DNA of 64,000 nt from Tolypeutes matacus (GCA_026826555.1 JAKSZT010053764.1:35608079-35672078), one strand, 5' to 3'; numbered from the stretch's first letter, positions 27,701 through 42,900 are shown. The notes: generated by a model not told the origin, from the letters alone. Numbers and translations are program-made.

Positions 27701-30700
27701 GCTCCTTCTGGAAGAACTGAATAGACTTCCTGCCATTTGGACTGTGAAACACAGTAATCCACCAGGGAATAAAGGTCAATGTTGCACTTTTGGTCATTAC
27801 TGAATCATTTGAGATGATCTGTGGTGAGGATGAGAGGAAAATCGAAGGCTGTGAGAACACTGCAAATGGCTTGACCTCAGACCAATTTTCATCTCCATCT
27901 GTCTAATAGACATGTGGATAAAAAGCCCGCCCTCCTTCTGGGCGGCCACTTGGCTGTTTTCAAATCTGCCGCACAAGCCAGGAATCAGTTAAGCAATATA
28001 TTAATAAGGGGAAATAACCTTCCAAGCCTGAGACTGATGCTTTTTCAGGTTTTAGGTCATCATCTAAAGTTTAGTAGAACACAATTTTCCAGTCTGCAAG
28101 CAGTACTGCAGAGTAGAAATTTTAACTAACACAGAGAATCATCTGCAGTGCAGGGGCATGTGCCAAAATCTACTTACTTGTACATGCAAATATATGCACA
28201 CTTATACCTCCACCCGACTTCTATTACGTCTGCTAACACATCCACAAAAAGGAACAGCAGTTCGGAAAACTGCATGTTGCTGCTAAATAAATGTTTATTT
28301 TTTCAAGTGTCCAATTAAAGCTGCTTAATCATTATTAAGGCATTTCAACGCTTAGATACAAAATATTCTTGGGAACTCAGAGCCTAATTATCATTTAAGC
28401 CATAGAATAAATATTAATATCCTTCTACTTTATATACTAAAACTCCACTTTCCTGGTTTGGCTGAGCTCCCTTTTTTAAGGCAATGTTGTGCGATACGTA
28501 AGTTTAGGCCCTCGCAGTATATCAATGTCAAACAACATCGTGTCAAGCTAAGATTCAATTCAGGTAAGTGCCACTGCCAAATTTTCTTGTTCCCAGATGG
28601 GCTTTAAGATTATTTTATTGCTTAAAATTTAATTTGTTCCAACCCGTGTCTCCATGACAACGTTGGCTAGCCCTGCAAATCATTTGGGTAATTGGATATC
28701 TTATCTTTCTATTGCTCTCAAATCGAATGATTCTGCTAGAATTGTAACAGCCAATCAAATTTACAGTCCTCCTGAGTAATAGAGTTGGAAAAGTAGCCAC
28801 ATTCATCTCCTCTTTACAGCCATATTAACCAGTATGCAACAAACAGCAGAATCTGGTCTTCAAACTAAACTCCAAATTATAAATGGTGTCAATACCAATA
28901 TTATCACATGCAAAGTCTACTCAAAAGCCCCTTCCCTTTTATACTGCTTTCAATTTGAGGAGCAAAAATTGGTACCCATTCCATATAAACAACGACCAAT
29001 TTTAGCACTTTGAGGGAAACTGACAAGACTAATTGCAATTGGTTGAACCCAGGACCTCGTATGTGGGAAGCCAGCACTCAGCCACTGAGCCACACCAGCT
29101 CCCCTCCCTCAGCTCCCTGAGTTTTTTTTTTTTCTTTCATTTTTTGGTTTGCTTGCTTGTTGTCTGTTTTTTTTTGTTGGTTTGTTTTTAGGAGGCACTG
29201 GGAACTGAACCTGGGACCTCCCATGTGGGAAGGAGGCACTCAACTGCTTGAGCCACATCCACTCCCCTATAGCTTTTTTTTTTTTAAAAAGTTGACATTG
29301 TGATAAAATAAGAACCAAACTCTGTAATATGATAATGACCAAAATGATGGCTGCACAAGATTATACCAGTGCAGTGGCATTGGTTATTTCGGGGATTTTT
29401 ACTTTAGGTGGGTAAACCATACTTAATATATAATTCATTAAGAAATGAGCAAGAATATAGATGTAACAGCCAGTTCAAAAATCTCTGTACCCTTAAAGAA
29501 ATCCGAATAGTCAAAACTGGACACCTCTTTGTACTTTTTCTAATTCACAAATACCACAGCATCCAAGGATTTCAATTTTGGAATACAGGTTTCTTATAAG
29601 ATTCAAAAGTAAGCAGTTCTCCTCTTGAGTTGGTATGATTTGGCCTTTGGTCAGCTAAAAAGTACAGCCATTGGATACATTTCAGTGGTCCAATTCCAAT
29701 CTTCTCAGTAGCTGGGCGAGGAGATTGGCTCCACCAGAGCTCACTGCCCAGGCACTGTACAAAAGCCAGCTCACTTACAAATGGAAAAGGCTCCAGAACC
29801 CAGGCCAACTGGCAGATTGAGGAGACTGTCAAGAACCTAGTGCTTCCCCTACAGATACACAGGATGTCAGAAGCTCTGCTCAAGCTAAACAAGAAAGATG
29901 TTAACATGGAAGCTTCTCAGCACACCCATGTCAGCAGGCTGCTGAGCCTTTACACGTGGGACAGCAGCTGCAGGAGCTCCTTGCCCAGAGCACAGGACAA
30001 CCACACTAGCTGTGCCTTCCCAAATACTTACAAAGACATACGAGAAGTTTCTACTGCATCGTGCTGGGTAGTAAGAGTCAAAAGCCTGAACTTCCGGTAT
30101 GTCCCACCCCAATAGCACTGCTTTTCTCCCTACTGGGTTTTATTCCAGCTTCTCCAAATATCGGCAACATAAACAGCAGTTATCAATTTGACAGCCAACA
30201 AAAATCTCAGCCCCAATATCATTAAGCCCATGGAGAAGATGAAGAAATATAATAGCACAGTTACTCTACTCAATCATTAACATAGCACTTCATAAATTTT
30301 CAAACCAAAAGTGTGTGTATACACACACACATATACACTCATGATTTCTCTCTTCCTAATAAAGCACCAACCTGACCTTACAATCCATCCACCTCTCCTT
30401 ATTTTCAAGGTGACAAATTCTCTTTTCAAGGTTAAGAGTTGGATTTTCCATGTTACATTTCTAAAACATTTCACACTCTATTCTGCCAAAACTCACTTCA
30501 ATAAAACGAACCAAAACCTCTTGGTTGTTCATCTGTCCCCTTAAATTAAGAAAATTGATACAAGCTTTATTCTCCCAGGTGGTTGTTTTAACTACTCGAG
30601 GCTCTTGTCTCCCAAGCACACATTTTGCTCTTTGGCCTAAGTAAGGCGTCTGAATTCCTCTAGAATTAACAAGGGGTCCATGAGCTTGAACTGAAATTCA

Positions 30701-33700
30701 AAAAAACATTATTCTTGTAGGGATGTGTGGGTGTGATATATTTATTAAATAATACACAGTATAGTGTGGACTTAGTAAGGGGTCCGTGGTTTTCACCTGA
30801 CTGGCAAAAGGGTCTGTGGAACAAAAAAGGTGAAGAACCCCTGCTCTAGATTCCTTAGGCCACTGAGGCTGCCAAAGGAGGCCTTATGAAAGGAAAAAAG
30901 GATCCCCTTTTGAGCCTAAAGATAAATGCTTATGATCTCAAAAGGAAACAAGGCCTTGTAATTGAGGGGGGAAATGGAAACTGAATAATTCAGATGTAGA
31001 GAGGAAGGAAACTGGGCTGGGAAAGAAAATATACTGGCCTGTAAGTCCCATGGCAAGAGTCCAGTTTTAAAGGGCTCTCGGTTCTAAGTTTAGATATGGC
31101 TGAGCACTATCCTTCAGAGCACTTATACATGCCAGGTACTGTTGTAACTCCTCCTGCATATATGGACTCACTTAATCCTAACAACCCTACGGGGCAGATG
31201 CCATCACCATCCCCTAACCCTACTTGCTTGTTTTCTCTTTCGTAAAAACAGATCATTAATATCCGCACAAAGGAGGCTGGCTGGGAGGATTTACAGAAAG
31301 CCCCTACAGAACAATTCTGGAGCACCGTGGGAGTTCAATCGATAGAGGATAGGACTACTCTGCCTAAGGACTGGAACAAGCTTACTCTGCAAAAAAAAAT
31401 ACCAAGAGGCCAAAAAAGAAAACGGTCCTGAGAAGCGAGCCGACACCTGTAGCTGTAGGCGGCACGGATGCCCTCCCTCCATAGCGGTGGCCCGGCCTTT
31501 ATTCTTTCCAGGACAGACCAAGATGTAGATAAATGTTAAGACCCCCTTCCCTACACGGAAAGCAACCTTTTCATTTTCACTCACTAATCCATAGAAGCCT
31601 TTCAAACGACACAAATAAAGGCGGCTACATTTTGTTCTCTAAATCAATTTTCTCCCCAGCCATCAACTAGATGTTCCCGCACAAAGAAAGAACAGCCCTT
31701 CCCTTCTAATTCAAAAATCCATACTGCCATTGCCCTTGCAAACTGCTAAACAAGCAATATCGGCAAGTCACTTGTGTTCTGTAATATATTTACTGCAAAT
31801 CCCAATGGCTCGCCTCCTAATGCAGTTTTCTATTGTGTCTGTTCGTGTCAATACACTGACTGGTCACCTTCCTTGTAAGTAGTGCTGACCTGACCGGCTG
31901 TTTGCTCAAGACATCAAGAGGGCTCAGATGAACAAAGGCTTCCTTCCCTCCAGCAGAGACTGGCCTGGAGGCCACAGCCCAGCTCCAGGCTCCACACACG
32001 GGGTCCTTAAAGAGGTTTTGTTTTCCGGTACTTCACACCCCTTGCACCACCCAAGGCCTCTGAGGCCAACTTAAATTCTCTACTAGGACAATTTCCATAT
32101 ACACCCAGTTCAAAATTAGAGTCCTTTTGCACAGTTACTCCCTGGAACCAATTCATACTAAAGTGATTTCTGTCAGAGAATGTCTTGATCTTAGGTTACA
32201 GGGACATTGTATTTCAAGTTTCACTAAACGGCCAAAAGGATGAGAGCTTGGTAAGGGGAGTTTAGCTTTCAGGTTAGAGTGGGAAGGCAAACATCTCACA
32301 CCATTTAATGGTGAAGGACCTGATACAATCATGCCCTAAACACTAATGTTATGAGCGAATGTTAAGATGGACTTAAGGGAGGCGGCTGTGGCTCAATCAG
32401 TAGGGCTACCGTTTACCATATGGGAGGCCCCGGGAACCGAACCCGGGGCCTCCTGGTGGGGGCGGCCCCGCCCGCACGGCATGGTTGGCTGACCCGGCAA
32501 GCACAGGCAGCAAGGGGGGGATAAATGAATAAATAAATAAAATCTTAAAATAAAAAAAAAATAAAAAAAATAAAAGATGGACTTCATATAAAGTAGGTGA
32601 AAATCCTTCCTTTATATGTCAGTCTACAACAAGGTTGGTAATGAAAGAAAGGTTTACAAACACTTCCAATTTCTTCATATTTATTTATTGGGGGGGGGAC
32701 AAAAGCTCTACTTATGATATGTAGAAAATGTTAGACTCCAAGTGATGGGTGTATCGGTGTTTGCTGTGTATTTCTTTCTCCTTTTCTATATATTTGAATT
32801 TTTTCATTTAAAAAAAAATGGGATTATATAAACACTCAAACAGTCAATGGGTGCAGTCATTGTTACTAAGAAACCTGGTGACTAAGTTTAAAGCCTTGAG
32901 AAGCTTGTAATTCAACTTGTCCACAACTCTGCTGGCATCTGTAGTGCTCCTTAGGTAAAAAGCAGTGTTCCAAGGAAAGTTATATACACATACAACACAC
33001 ACTCAACTCACACACAAGCCCATGACTTATGCTAGTTTTGTGTTTTTTCCACTGCTTTAATACAGCCCTAAATATTACTATAATTAAAACTCCCCATTAC
33101 GAAGCCTCTGTGGATATTCTGACCATAAATTACTTTTTCACAAGAAAGACAACTGAGGAAAAGTGGTTAGATGAGATGATTAGAACCAACTGAAATCCTG
33201 TAAAATATCAAGTGAAATCACACTGATTTAATTTTAATTTAGCATCAATTTAATTTTTGATAGCATTCTTTTTTTTTTTTTTTTTTGAGGTACCAGGGCA
33301 GGAGATTGAAACTGGGACCTTGTATGTGGGAAGCTGGTGCTCAACCACTGAGCTACACTGGCTCCCACTGATAGTATTCTTAATTCATGGTTTTAATCTG
33401 GGTTCCATGGACTTGCTGAAGGGTCTCAAGATGCCACAGAGAAGCCAAAATTGTTAGGCAAAGCTATTTGTGTATTTGCATGTAAAAATGTATACCGTTT
33501 TTGTTTTTGTTTTTTTTTGCCAAGTAGCTTTCACTTGATTTTCAAGTGAGTTAAGGATCAAAAACGGTTACAACTACCACTCTACATAGGAGCATATTAA
33601 ACACACTACGCATAGACTCTGTATATAATGCATTGGGAAGGGTAGATGTAAGTCTCCAACTCAAGCTTCAAGCAGATGGCAACCTAGTTGGAGTAACAAA

Positions 33701-36700
33701 GGGCACATGAAAAAAACATTATTTATTACAGAAATAGAGCAAAATAAAAATGGCATTACAGCTTCCTGTTGGAGCGGTCAGGGAAGGCCCTGAAGTAGAC
33801 AGGTAGATTTCCACTTGACCTGGAGTTTGAAGGATAGGATACTGAGGAAGGCCAAAGGCAAGAAGGCCTGACAAAAAGGCCTGTAATTCCTTATAAAGAA
33901 AACACATGCAAACCTATTTCAGGCACAAAGAAGAGAACCATTTGGCTGGACTAAAGGAATTGCAGGGAAGAAGAGATAGTCCAGGAAGAATGGAGAGCAA
34001 AGTAATGGGGTGGGGGCGGGAGACTGAGTGATACACACAGAGGCAACCATTAGAGTGGGAAGTTGAAATTCAAACAGACAGAAGCCTAAAGACCTAAGCC
34101 CCTAAAGATGCTTTGCGGTCACTCTCTTAAAGATGTGCTCCTTCCAGGACTAGAGATCCAAAGTAGAGTGAGTGAACCCTAACAGACACACAGGACAATC
34201 CAGTGGGCTGCCATGAGAATGGGGTTTTTATTTAACCCCTCTGTTAAAAATTCCATTTATTATGTGTATATACAATATATTAGTACAGTAATATAACTTT
34301 TAATTTAGAAGTAAGCAACACTGGGGGTAGGTGCTCAAAATGTTTACTGACAGGTTGCACAAATTACTACGGACTAATAATCTAGTTCAGTCAATAACAG
34401 CCCTGACATCAAACTCAGTCTAGTATTCCATGCATTTAGGCGGTTCAACAAATTACAGGATTTGGACATGCAAGTTTAAATGCACCTCTATTCTCAAAAA
34501 CAACTGATTCCATTTCAACTACTGGATAGTGAATATCCTCTAGATCCTCTAAGTATCTAGTTGTATACTATAAATAGACTGCAGTGTAGCTCAGCAAGTT
34601 ACATGTTAAAACTTTACCCCTTCCAGTCACAGTGGCATACATCTATCAAACACAATAGCAGTTTTTCTCTATTTAATTCAACTGAGAGAAAATTTCAGAA
34701 TTTGGTTTTTCCTCCCAATTTTCCTTTATTCCAAAAATAACCTTAACCACACCCTTTTTCTGCTAACATTCAGTGGTCAAAAATTGGCTAAGTAGCAAAC
34801 AATACTATAAGAAAAACCAAAAATTGTTTTTTATTCCTAGTATGAGGGGGAAGAGGGGAGAACAATTGTGACCAAGGTCATGATTTTCTATTGCTTCACA
34901 GCAGGTAAACCAAATTAACTCAGTAATTATTAAAAATTTAAACATTAAATAATGAAAAATTTTGATAGCCAAGTGTCAACATGTCTTGGTTTTCCATAAA
35001 AAGCCTTATGGCAAGTGGGTGGTCCATGAACTGAGCTATTCTGTAAACTCCATACTTTCGCAATTTTAGAAATACCTTTTTTGTTATATCAAGTAAATGG
35101 CAACACATGAATAACTTATGTTAGAATTTCAGTCTAAATTAATTTCTCATATCGAACCATACCTCAGAAAAAAAGTTGACAATCTCTCACATCCATGTAA
35201 TAGCTTTACTTAAAACCTCAAACCACATTCATGAAACAAGCCTACAGCAAATTTATTACTATAGAACTCAACAATTCCCTAAGTGAGGACTATTTTGGAG
35301 GCACAAATGCCTAATCTTGTCACATAAACCAAACAACAAGAGCAATCTAAAAATTTTTTAAACCATCACACCAAGTATACTGCATTAAAGGTACTGGTTC
35401 TGAGAATTTCAGTTCCAATTTTTAAAAATCTGGAGCAGCAGTAAGCCATGGGGATGGGAGGGGAGAACCAAGTCAATCACAGCCTTCAAGAGAGCCAAGT
35501 AAGTTTTTTAGTTTCCTCCTATTTAATCCACTTCCAGAGGCCACGGACGTTCAATAGATAGCAAATATTCTGATCTACGAAATCTTTAAATGGCTCTATG
35601 AGACAGTAACTAAATACAGCTTTAGTTTACCACTCAAGGTGATTTTCTAAATCTTCACTAAAGGAACAGATTTTCTTTCTATGTGTCTGTTTAGGGGAAC
35701 ATCTTAGCCTTCTAACTCTCCTCAAGTTTCACAAGATGCCTGGTGGATGTGGCAGGCTGATTCCCACCATGTAAGATGAAAGAGAAGCTTGCCGCAAGTG
35801 AATGGACACTGCAGAAACTGTCTAGACTACCCCCCTTCATTTTACAGAAAGGAAAACTGAGGCCCTAGTTACTTGTTCATGACTTGCTTACAGTCACTAA
35901 ACTCCTTCATTGAATGATCTCAATGAACAATTTTACGCAAAGGCAGATCCTACAGTCACAGCAGCTCTCCGAGATACCAACATTACAACCTCTTCCTTCT
36001 GGAAAGGCAAACAGGGTACTTGGCCTCCCTCATCTTACCCTAATCTCGACCCTGTGGGAGTCCATCTTTATTCCATTTGCTGTGGGTGTCTCTGCATTAA
36101 TTTTCAACTTTTAAAATGTTGCATTAAAATATTATTTATTAACTACTAAGTTACGGGGGACACCTACCCAAATTTGGCAACAGAGGTGAGTGCCTCACAT
36201 GCCTCACCCTAGTCCACACCCAGGGCAGAAACCAGTCACTGGGCCACTGCTGAGAGTGCTGGTGCCAGTGAGGAATCCATCCTGCTTGCTGATATAAAAC
36301 AAAGGCAAGCTTATCTTTAACCTTGGAATCTAAGCTCTAAATAAGCAGGGGTTTTATCTCTTTTTAACTTATGTTTGTAAATGACAAGCCTGGCTGATGA
36401 AAATAAAGTTGGAAACCACTCCATTCTTGATGACAGCTATCCTCTTTGTATTACAAAGTTATTAACACCTGGTGGAGCTTAACTCTAAAGTGCCTATATT
36501 CCAGCTAGTCATTTCCCAGTCTGAAATTCTGACTTAGAAGAAAATCTCAAAGTGAGAAACTATGGACAGAAAACACACATGGTTAAAAAAATAAGAAGAC
36601 AAAACCTGCAGACAAATGTAAAGCTGTCATACTCAAGCAATGAACTCACAGGTGACACTAAATACATAAAAAAAGAAAAAGAAACTACCAAAAACAATTT

Positions 36701-36946
36701 CTTTTCCTAAGCAGAAATTTTATGTACAATATTTTCTTTTGTTCTTACATTTATTATAATCTGAGGACAGTATCTCTCAGTTGGTTACAACTTGCTATCA
36801 TCAAGCCATGGCTTCTGGTGGACACAGACCAGTCAAAAGTGCTAGTGACTAAGCTTTTAGAACACACACCTCACCCAGACAGATCTCAGAAATTGTGAAG
36901 TAGATTAGCACAGCAGAGCAAGCATGAGAGACAGAGAGACAGAGAG

Positions 36947-36990
<44 letters not shown>

Positions 36991-39900
36991 AGAGAAAAAG
37001 AAAGCTAGCTAAGTGGAGTGGGGCGGGTCACTCCACACATGACCCAGGAGCCTTCTCCCACTGGCCTCGATTCCAAATGGCAGCAGGGTAGGTAAGGAGA
37101 AGAAGCATGGGATAGAAGCACAGGATTTTGGGAGCCAGGTGACCAAGCTCAAGAGTCAATAGCAGGTCCCAGTGTCTGAACATGGGCCCACAGCTCCAAG
37201 CAGAGCAACACATCTACCCCATCTACTTCACAGGATGACATCTCGTTTTTGAAACCTGTTAACTGTGTACAAGTTTAAGCCACTACTGACAACTTGTGCA
37301 CCAATTCTTCAGCATAGGGAAGCGGCTGTGGCTCAATCAGTAGGGCTCCCGTTTACCATATGGGAGGCCACGGGTTCGGTTCCCGGGGCCTCCTGGTGAA
37401 GGCAAGCCCGCCCGCACGGTGTGGTTAGCTGACCCAGCGAGCACAAGCAGCAAGGGGGGGATAAATGAATAAATAAATTAAAAAAAAAAAAAAATTCTTC
37501 AGCATACTGAAAAGACAACTGGGATAAGGCTTACGCATGCAGGTACAGTGCATCTTCTTCCTCAAAAAGACTGAATGAAGTAACACCAAGCTACATGGCA
37601 GAAAAATAAATTTAAAGATCATGCTGCCACACACAGAAGGCACAAAAAGACCTTTTTCAACTGGTTTCTATTTTGTAATGCACCCTCTAACACTTTGGTC
37701 ATATTAGAACTGTCTTAATTTCTACACAAGAAGTCTCTACCTCTCTCTGGTACAGACACATAAGAGTTTACAGATCTACACAAACAAGAGATGGACAGGC
37801 AAATAAATGGACAGGCAGACATATAAAAAAAGAAAAGTTCTAAGAAAAAATTGCCTTACGGTTGCAATTAAAATAAAGATTTAAATATCTATTTGCCTTT
37901 CTATTCAGCTAACTTTAGGGGAAGATTTATCAGGAAGTGTTGATACAACACAAACAGAGAACTGTGGGCATCAAACCAAGTAAGGAAACCACAATTATAC
38001 CATACTTGATTTGGACGCACTTCCCCTTTAATACTTCCAGGCGGAACACTTGGTGGTGAGATTTGACACTGAAATCTCTAAAACTCACTCCTTCAACAAA
38101 CTCGAAAGGTGGAAAGGGAGGGCAGTCGTCACACAGGAGACAAATCTTAACATTAAAGCTCTCTCTCCACAGAAAGTTTCCCCATCACTGCATTTTTTTT
38201 TCAGTAACAAAGATGTTGTCAGAAATGACAATTTTTTGTGTCCCCTGATGATGCCTTGCTAGCATTTGGTTATAAGCCATAAAGCAGGAATAATTTCAGC
38301 CTGTCAGGAGTCTCGCTAATGCCCAGTTTCCCCCTAGAGAGAATTCCTGTCAAACCTAATGAGAGCTCCAAAGGCCCTCTCTACAATATAATGAGCACTT
38401 AGGCCATGCTGGTGATCAGGCGGCAAAAAGCATCAATTTGAGCCTGGCTACACCCTGGGGGCCAGACGTCACCAGTTTTAATAAGAATTATGATTACTAG
38501 CTGCACCAAATGCCTCCTCAGAACTTATTATTAACGTGTGACATTCAGAAGGATGTTTTTCAAATGTAAGGCCACTTTAAACTGAATTACAGCACTGCTT
38601 TGCACACCACTCTAGTTAAGGGTCTGTCAGCATTTACAGTATAAACTAAATTTCAGAAGGCTTAATACCCTACTATAAAGAACATGGTGTCTCTCGGCTT
38701 TGCACATTTTTTCAAATTACTAAGCCAATTATACACAGTGCATTATTAAAGCACACCAGCTTCATGGGTAGACAATATATACCCACAAATGCCCAATGGC
38801 ATAGAGAAACTCATCAGAAAACCATTTTGACAATATGGGGCTTCTGACCCTTCTCACCCCTTCTTCCCACGCAATAAAGCAAAGGAAAGGTCACCCAGCC
38901 ATCTAACCTACAGGAACCCAGAAGAACCACACACCTCCTTTAGTTTCCCCAATAAATTCCAGCACCAGCACACCACATTACACAGAGGTGATGCTCCCTT
39001 GTAAAAGAGTCAGTGATGTTATTAAATCCTTGGAGTTTATGAGTTTAAGAAAAAGCTTTGTTTCCTCTTACTTGTCCAGTATATTTGTTGCCCAAAATGT
39101 GCATTTTAGATAAACTTAAAAAAAAAGAGAGACATATGTTGGGAGACCCCCTAAGCTAAATTTCTTTTCATAATTCATTTAAATGACCACAGGTTAGCCA
39201 CAAATCTTCTTTTTTTTTTTTTTTCACAAATCTTCTATCCTAGTTACCATCAACAAGTTACAACTGCCTCAATAAGGCACCAGTCATTTAAACACACAAA
39301 AAACAAAGATGCAGACCCAATACAAGCTAGGTTACCAACTTTTGCAAAATCAGAATAAAATTGTTTTTTTTAAAAGGCCCAATTATATTACTAATGAAAG
39401 GCCCTGAACTTAACTGTCTCCTTCCAAACACGTTATCAGAGAACAGATCTAACATACATCAAACCTTAGCATTATGAAATCTATGATGAATTAAAAATCA
39501 AAGAACGCAGTTACAAAAGCAGAATTCAACTCTGAAACGCACTTGCTTAATGAAAGTCTTTGACTATAAGAAAGATCTGAAGGCTGAACTAATCAATTTC
39601 TCCACTGTGCCCCAGCCGGTCAGCCATGCTCTTTAATTTAATGAAACAAGGGTTTCAGATGAAATAGCACATATACATCAAGTAAGAATTGTATTGTTGC
39701 ACTTTGAAATGTGTCCAACTGTGCAACTTCATCTGATGATAATTTTTTTAAGAGGCAATCGATTTCTGAAAGACTTATTGTACCAGCGTCTTGATGAAAA
39801 AGTGAATGTCAGCATATCTCCAGAATACTTACACCCTGCCATTAATGCTTTCTTTGGCAGACAATGACTACTCAATCGAGGGTCCTTTGGGCTGAGCAAT

Positions 39901-42900
39901 CATTTAGCTTTTCTTCTCTTATGAGGTCCTTAGTGCCTTGTTCCAGCTCAATACTCTTTTTATACACCATTATAGTAGCCATAAGTGTGAATTTTATGGG
40001 AACTTGCAAACTCATAGTCATAGTTAGAGCTTTCCAGTCACTAATCTTTTCATGCTTTTAAAACCACTAGGACCCGAAGCAACTCCCAACATATGTCGTG
40101 GCCATAAAAGGATGCTTTTTTTCACCTCCAAACCTACATCAACTGAGAAATTTTTCAAAAAGATGTCTGCTAATAAGCCACTGATCCTTAGCATCTCTTT
40201 ATGCAGCTTCAAAGCATAAAGAGAGCCCCAGAGTTAGTCTTATACCTTGTTTCCCAGGATTAAAGAAACTTGAATATTCCCCTCCCACCCACAGATCCAC
40301 ACTTCTTTTCCAAACCAGCACAAAAACATTAGCTATTCTGATCTGCAGCAACTCTCTAAGATACCCAGGATCATTCCAGAGGAAAATAAATTTATCTAGA
40401 GGGAAAACTAAATTCGGGTCTCAATTGCTATCTGCCTATAACCGGACAGGTTTACACTTCCAAAGTACCTCTTATCTAGTCATCCAAACAGTCTATAATT
40501 GTCAAGGAGCACCCAAAGCTGTAGTGCACCACCACCAACTTACAGAAACGGAAACCAAGGCAGAAAAATGGCTTACAAACCCCCAACAGTGGGGACAATG
40601 CCAGCATTATAAAATCAGAACAAACTGTCAGCCTGAGACTTAACTAAAGCTTACCTGTTTATGCATTTCGATGTTTAATCCATATGACATTTCATAATAC
40701 TGTAAAGAGAAAAAAGGATTAACATTTTATTCATTTTATTAACTCAAGTTTTAGTAATGCTAAGAACATGAATTTGCTAATATCAGATGAAAAGGAGAAA
40801 GTCCAATGTTTGATACCTACCATCACATAGTGCCTCTGCATTTCTGTCTTTTCACTTGCCAGTTTCTCACATTCCAATTTAAGGCTACAAAAGCAAAACA
40901 GGCAACTTAATGCAAACATTATGTCAGTTGTTTTAACATCTGCCTCATATATTTGTACTTCAAGTAAAAACCGAACAATTTCGAAAAGCCATAAACTATC
41001 TAGGTAAACACTCAAAAGGTTTGTCCTTGCATTTAATAGGGAAAGGGAGCAGATGAACCATACAGGGTATCCGTTCAGCTACCATCCTTTTTCTTCTTGG
41101 TGCATACTTAGCCACAGATGCCAAGACTGCCAAAAACCTGTCAAAGCCTCTGACCTACCCAGAGGGCCGACTCCTCTTGGTTACCTGTTCATTCCTACTT
41201 CCAGAAAACAAAGTTTGCTTCTCTGGATTCCACTAAAATCTGGCCTCTGTACAATCTTCAGTCTCAGGCATAGGATGAACTATCTTTGCCAACTCAGTTT
41301 GAAATCCGTATCATAAAGCTACTTCTACAACTGTTGGACCCTTTTTGAAACCTTTGGTTTTGAAATTCCTACCAAAGTATGCCAAGTAGCTACTGCAATG
41401 AAGTGGGTTGAACTTCTCCCTTCAACCTACTGGGTAAACACAATGTGTGCAGGTATGCCTCAAGCTCTAAAGATACAGTCGACAAGTAGACAAAAGGTCA
41501 ATAATCAGAAAACCCCCAAAAAGTAAGAAAATTCACGCCCCACGCCACTTATAGCCTCATCTGTGCACTTTTTCCCAAGAACCATAAAAATATAAATCGT
41601 CATTTCACAGTTATTTCTTAGCTTCAATCAGCTAAGACTTCACAGGAGCAAAGGAAAGAACTAACATTTCTGGAAAGTCTACAATGACCCATATACTTTG
41701 CAGATAGTTTTCATTTATAAATGCTTTGAACCGACAGGTAGCTGTCATTAGGTGAAGAAACTAAGGCTGAGATGGATATAAATGTGACTCCAATTACATG
41801 TCCTACCAAACCTACCCAGAATGAGGCCAAAGCAGGTGAGCTTTCTCCCTACTCACGACACCAATGATGGTTATAGCTAACAGCCTTCCACGATGGACTT
41901 TGCCTCAGACAAACCGATTCCCAAATTATGGCAAACAGTGATTTCAACACTGGCTTTGCCTCCATGAACCCGCACTCCAGGGCTGAGGCATCGATTCAAT
42001 CAATGTTTCAGGCTCAGCCTGTTGCAAAATAAATAAGTTAAGTGCAAATATTGACGGTTCTCATGCAACTCCTAAATACACGAAAAAGGATTCTCTGGAA
42101 CAGCAGCAAACGGGCAAAAAGGAAACAATGGGAGGAGGAGGAGGAGACAAGAGAAGAGGAGGCCCGGGAAGAGCCAGGATAGGGGAACGTGAATGACAGG
42201 TCTTAACTGCAACTCCACACGCCACCGCCTGGACGCAAGTACTAAGTACAGCCGCCACCACCCGGCTGGGCAACGAGGGGCACGCGGCCGCCGGAGACCA
42301 ACGCCCGGACAACCACTCGCCCCGCCCGGCCCGACACGCACCTGTGATACTGCGCCTGGAGGAACTGGAATTCTTCCTTGATCCGATCCAGGGACTCCGG
42401 GATAGTGAACTTGAAGGGCTGGCCTGCAGCCTGATGCGGCGTCTGGGGGCGACAGGCGAGGGGTACCGAGGCATGGGGGTGCGGGTGGACGCATAAAGCA
42501 GGAATTCAGAAGAGAGAGGACCGGGTGAGACATAAACAAAAAATAAAGTTAGAAGTAGCGGAAAACGAAGCCCCGAACTCGCCTCTACGTTTCACATTGG
42601 GGAGGAGGAAGGGGGACACTCCCCCGGTCCCCAGTTTCTAAGGAGGCTAGGAGCCTCTTCCAGCTTCCAGAACGGGTCACATTACGTGTTCCCAAGTCAC
42701 TCTGCCGGAGGAAGGGGCAGCTCCCCGAAGGCTGGGGAGGACCAGGCCCGATCGCCGCCGTCGCCGTCCCCCTCCCCCACAGGGGTGATAATGACTCCCG
42801 GGATCAGAGAAGAAAAACAACTCCCTCACGCTCCCGGTTCCCAGAGTCGCCGGGGCCACCTCCGAGCGCGCCAGAACAGGGGGTCGCATTGACATGCAAA

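Larger units (their letters stand above)
14633..40654 (-). other. TLE1: TLE1 intron 4 (26 kb)
   Basis: Large first-third intron holding DAS SINEs, L1 and MIR remnants, MER5A and a nested retrocopy. Long stretches without assignable features include 25500-27900, 33500-36900 and 37700-40600. Some of these are repeat-poor and are discussed as candidate regulatory blocks. Confidence 0.85.

Noticed and set aside
29600..30120. Opposed short frames of 77-111 residues, possible retrocopy
   Set aside because: No poly(A), target duplication or recognisable protein; probably chance frames in unique intron sequence.
30640..30850. Possible hAT-type remnant (CTTAGTAAGGGGTCCGTGG, GAAGAACCCCTGCTCTAGA)
   Set aside because: Phrases suggest a DNA transposon, but I could not identify the family or its ends.
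40731..41015. 94-residue minus-strand frame containing [20 protein letters not shown]
   Set aside because: This is TLE1 exon 3 with intron sequence read on both sides, not a separate gene.
42060..42540. Long minus-strand frames across exon 2
   Set aside because: They are in the wrong frame or run through splice sites; the exon frame is fixed by homology to TLE.
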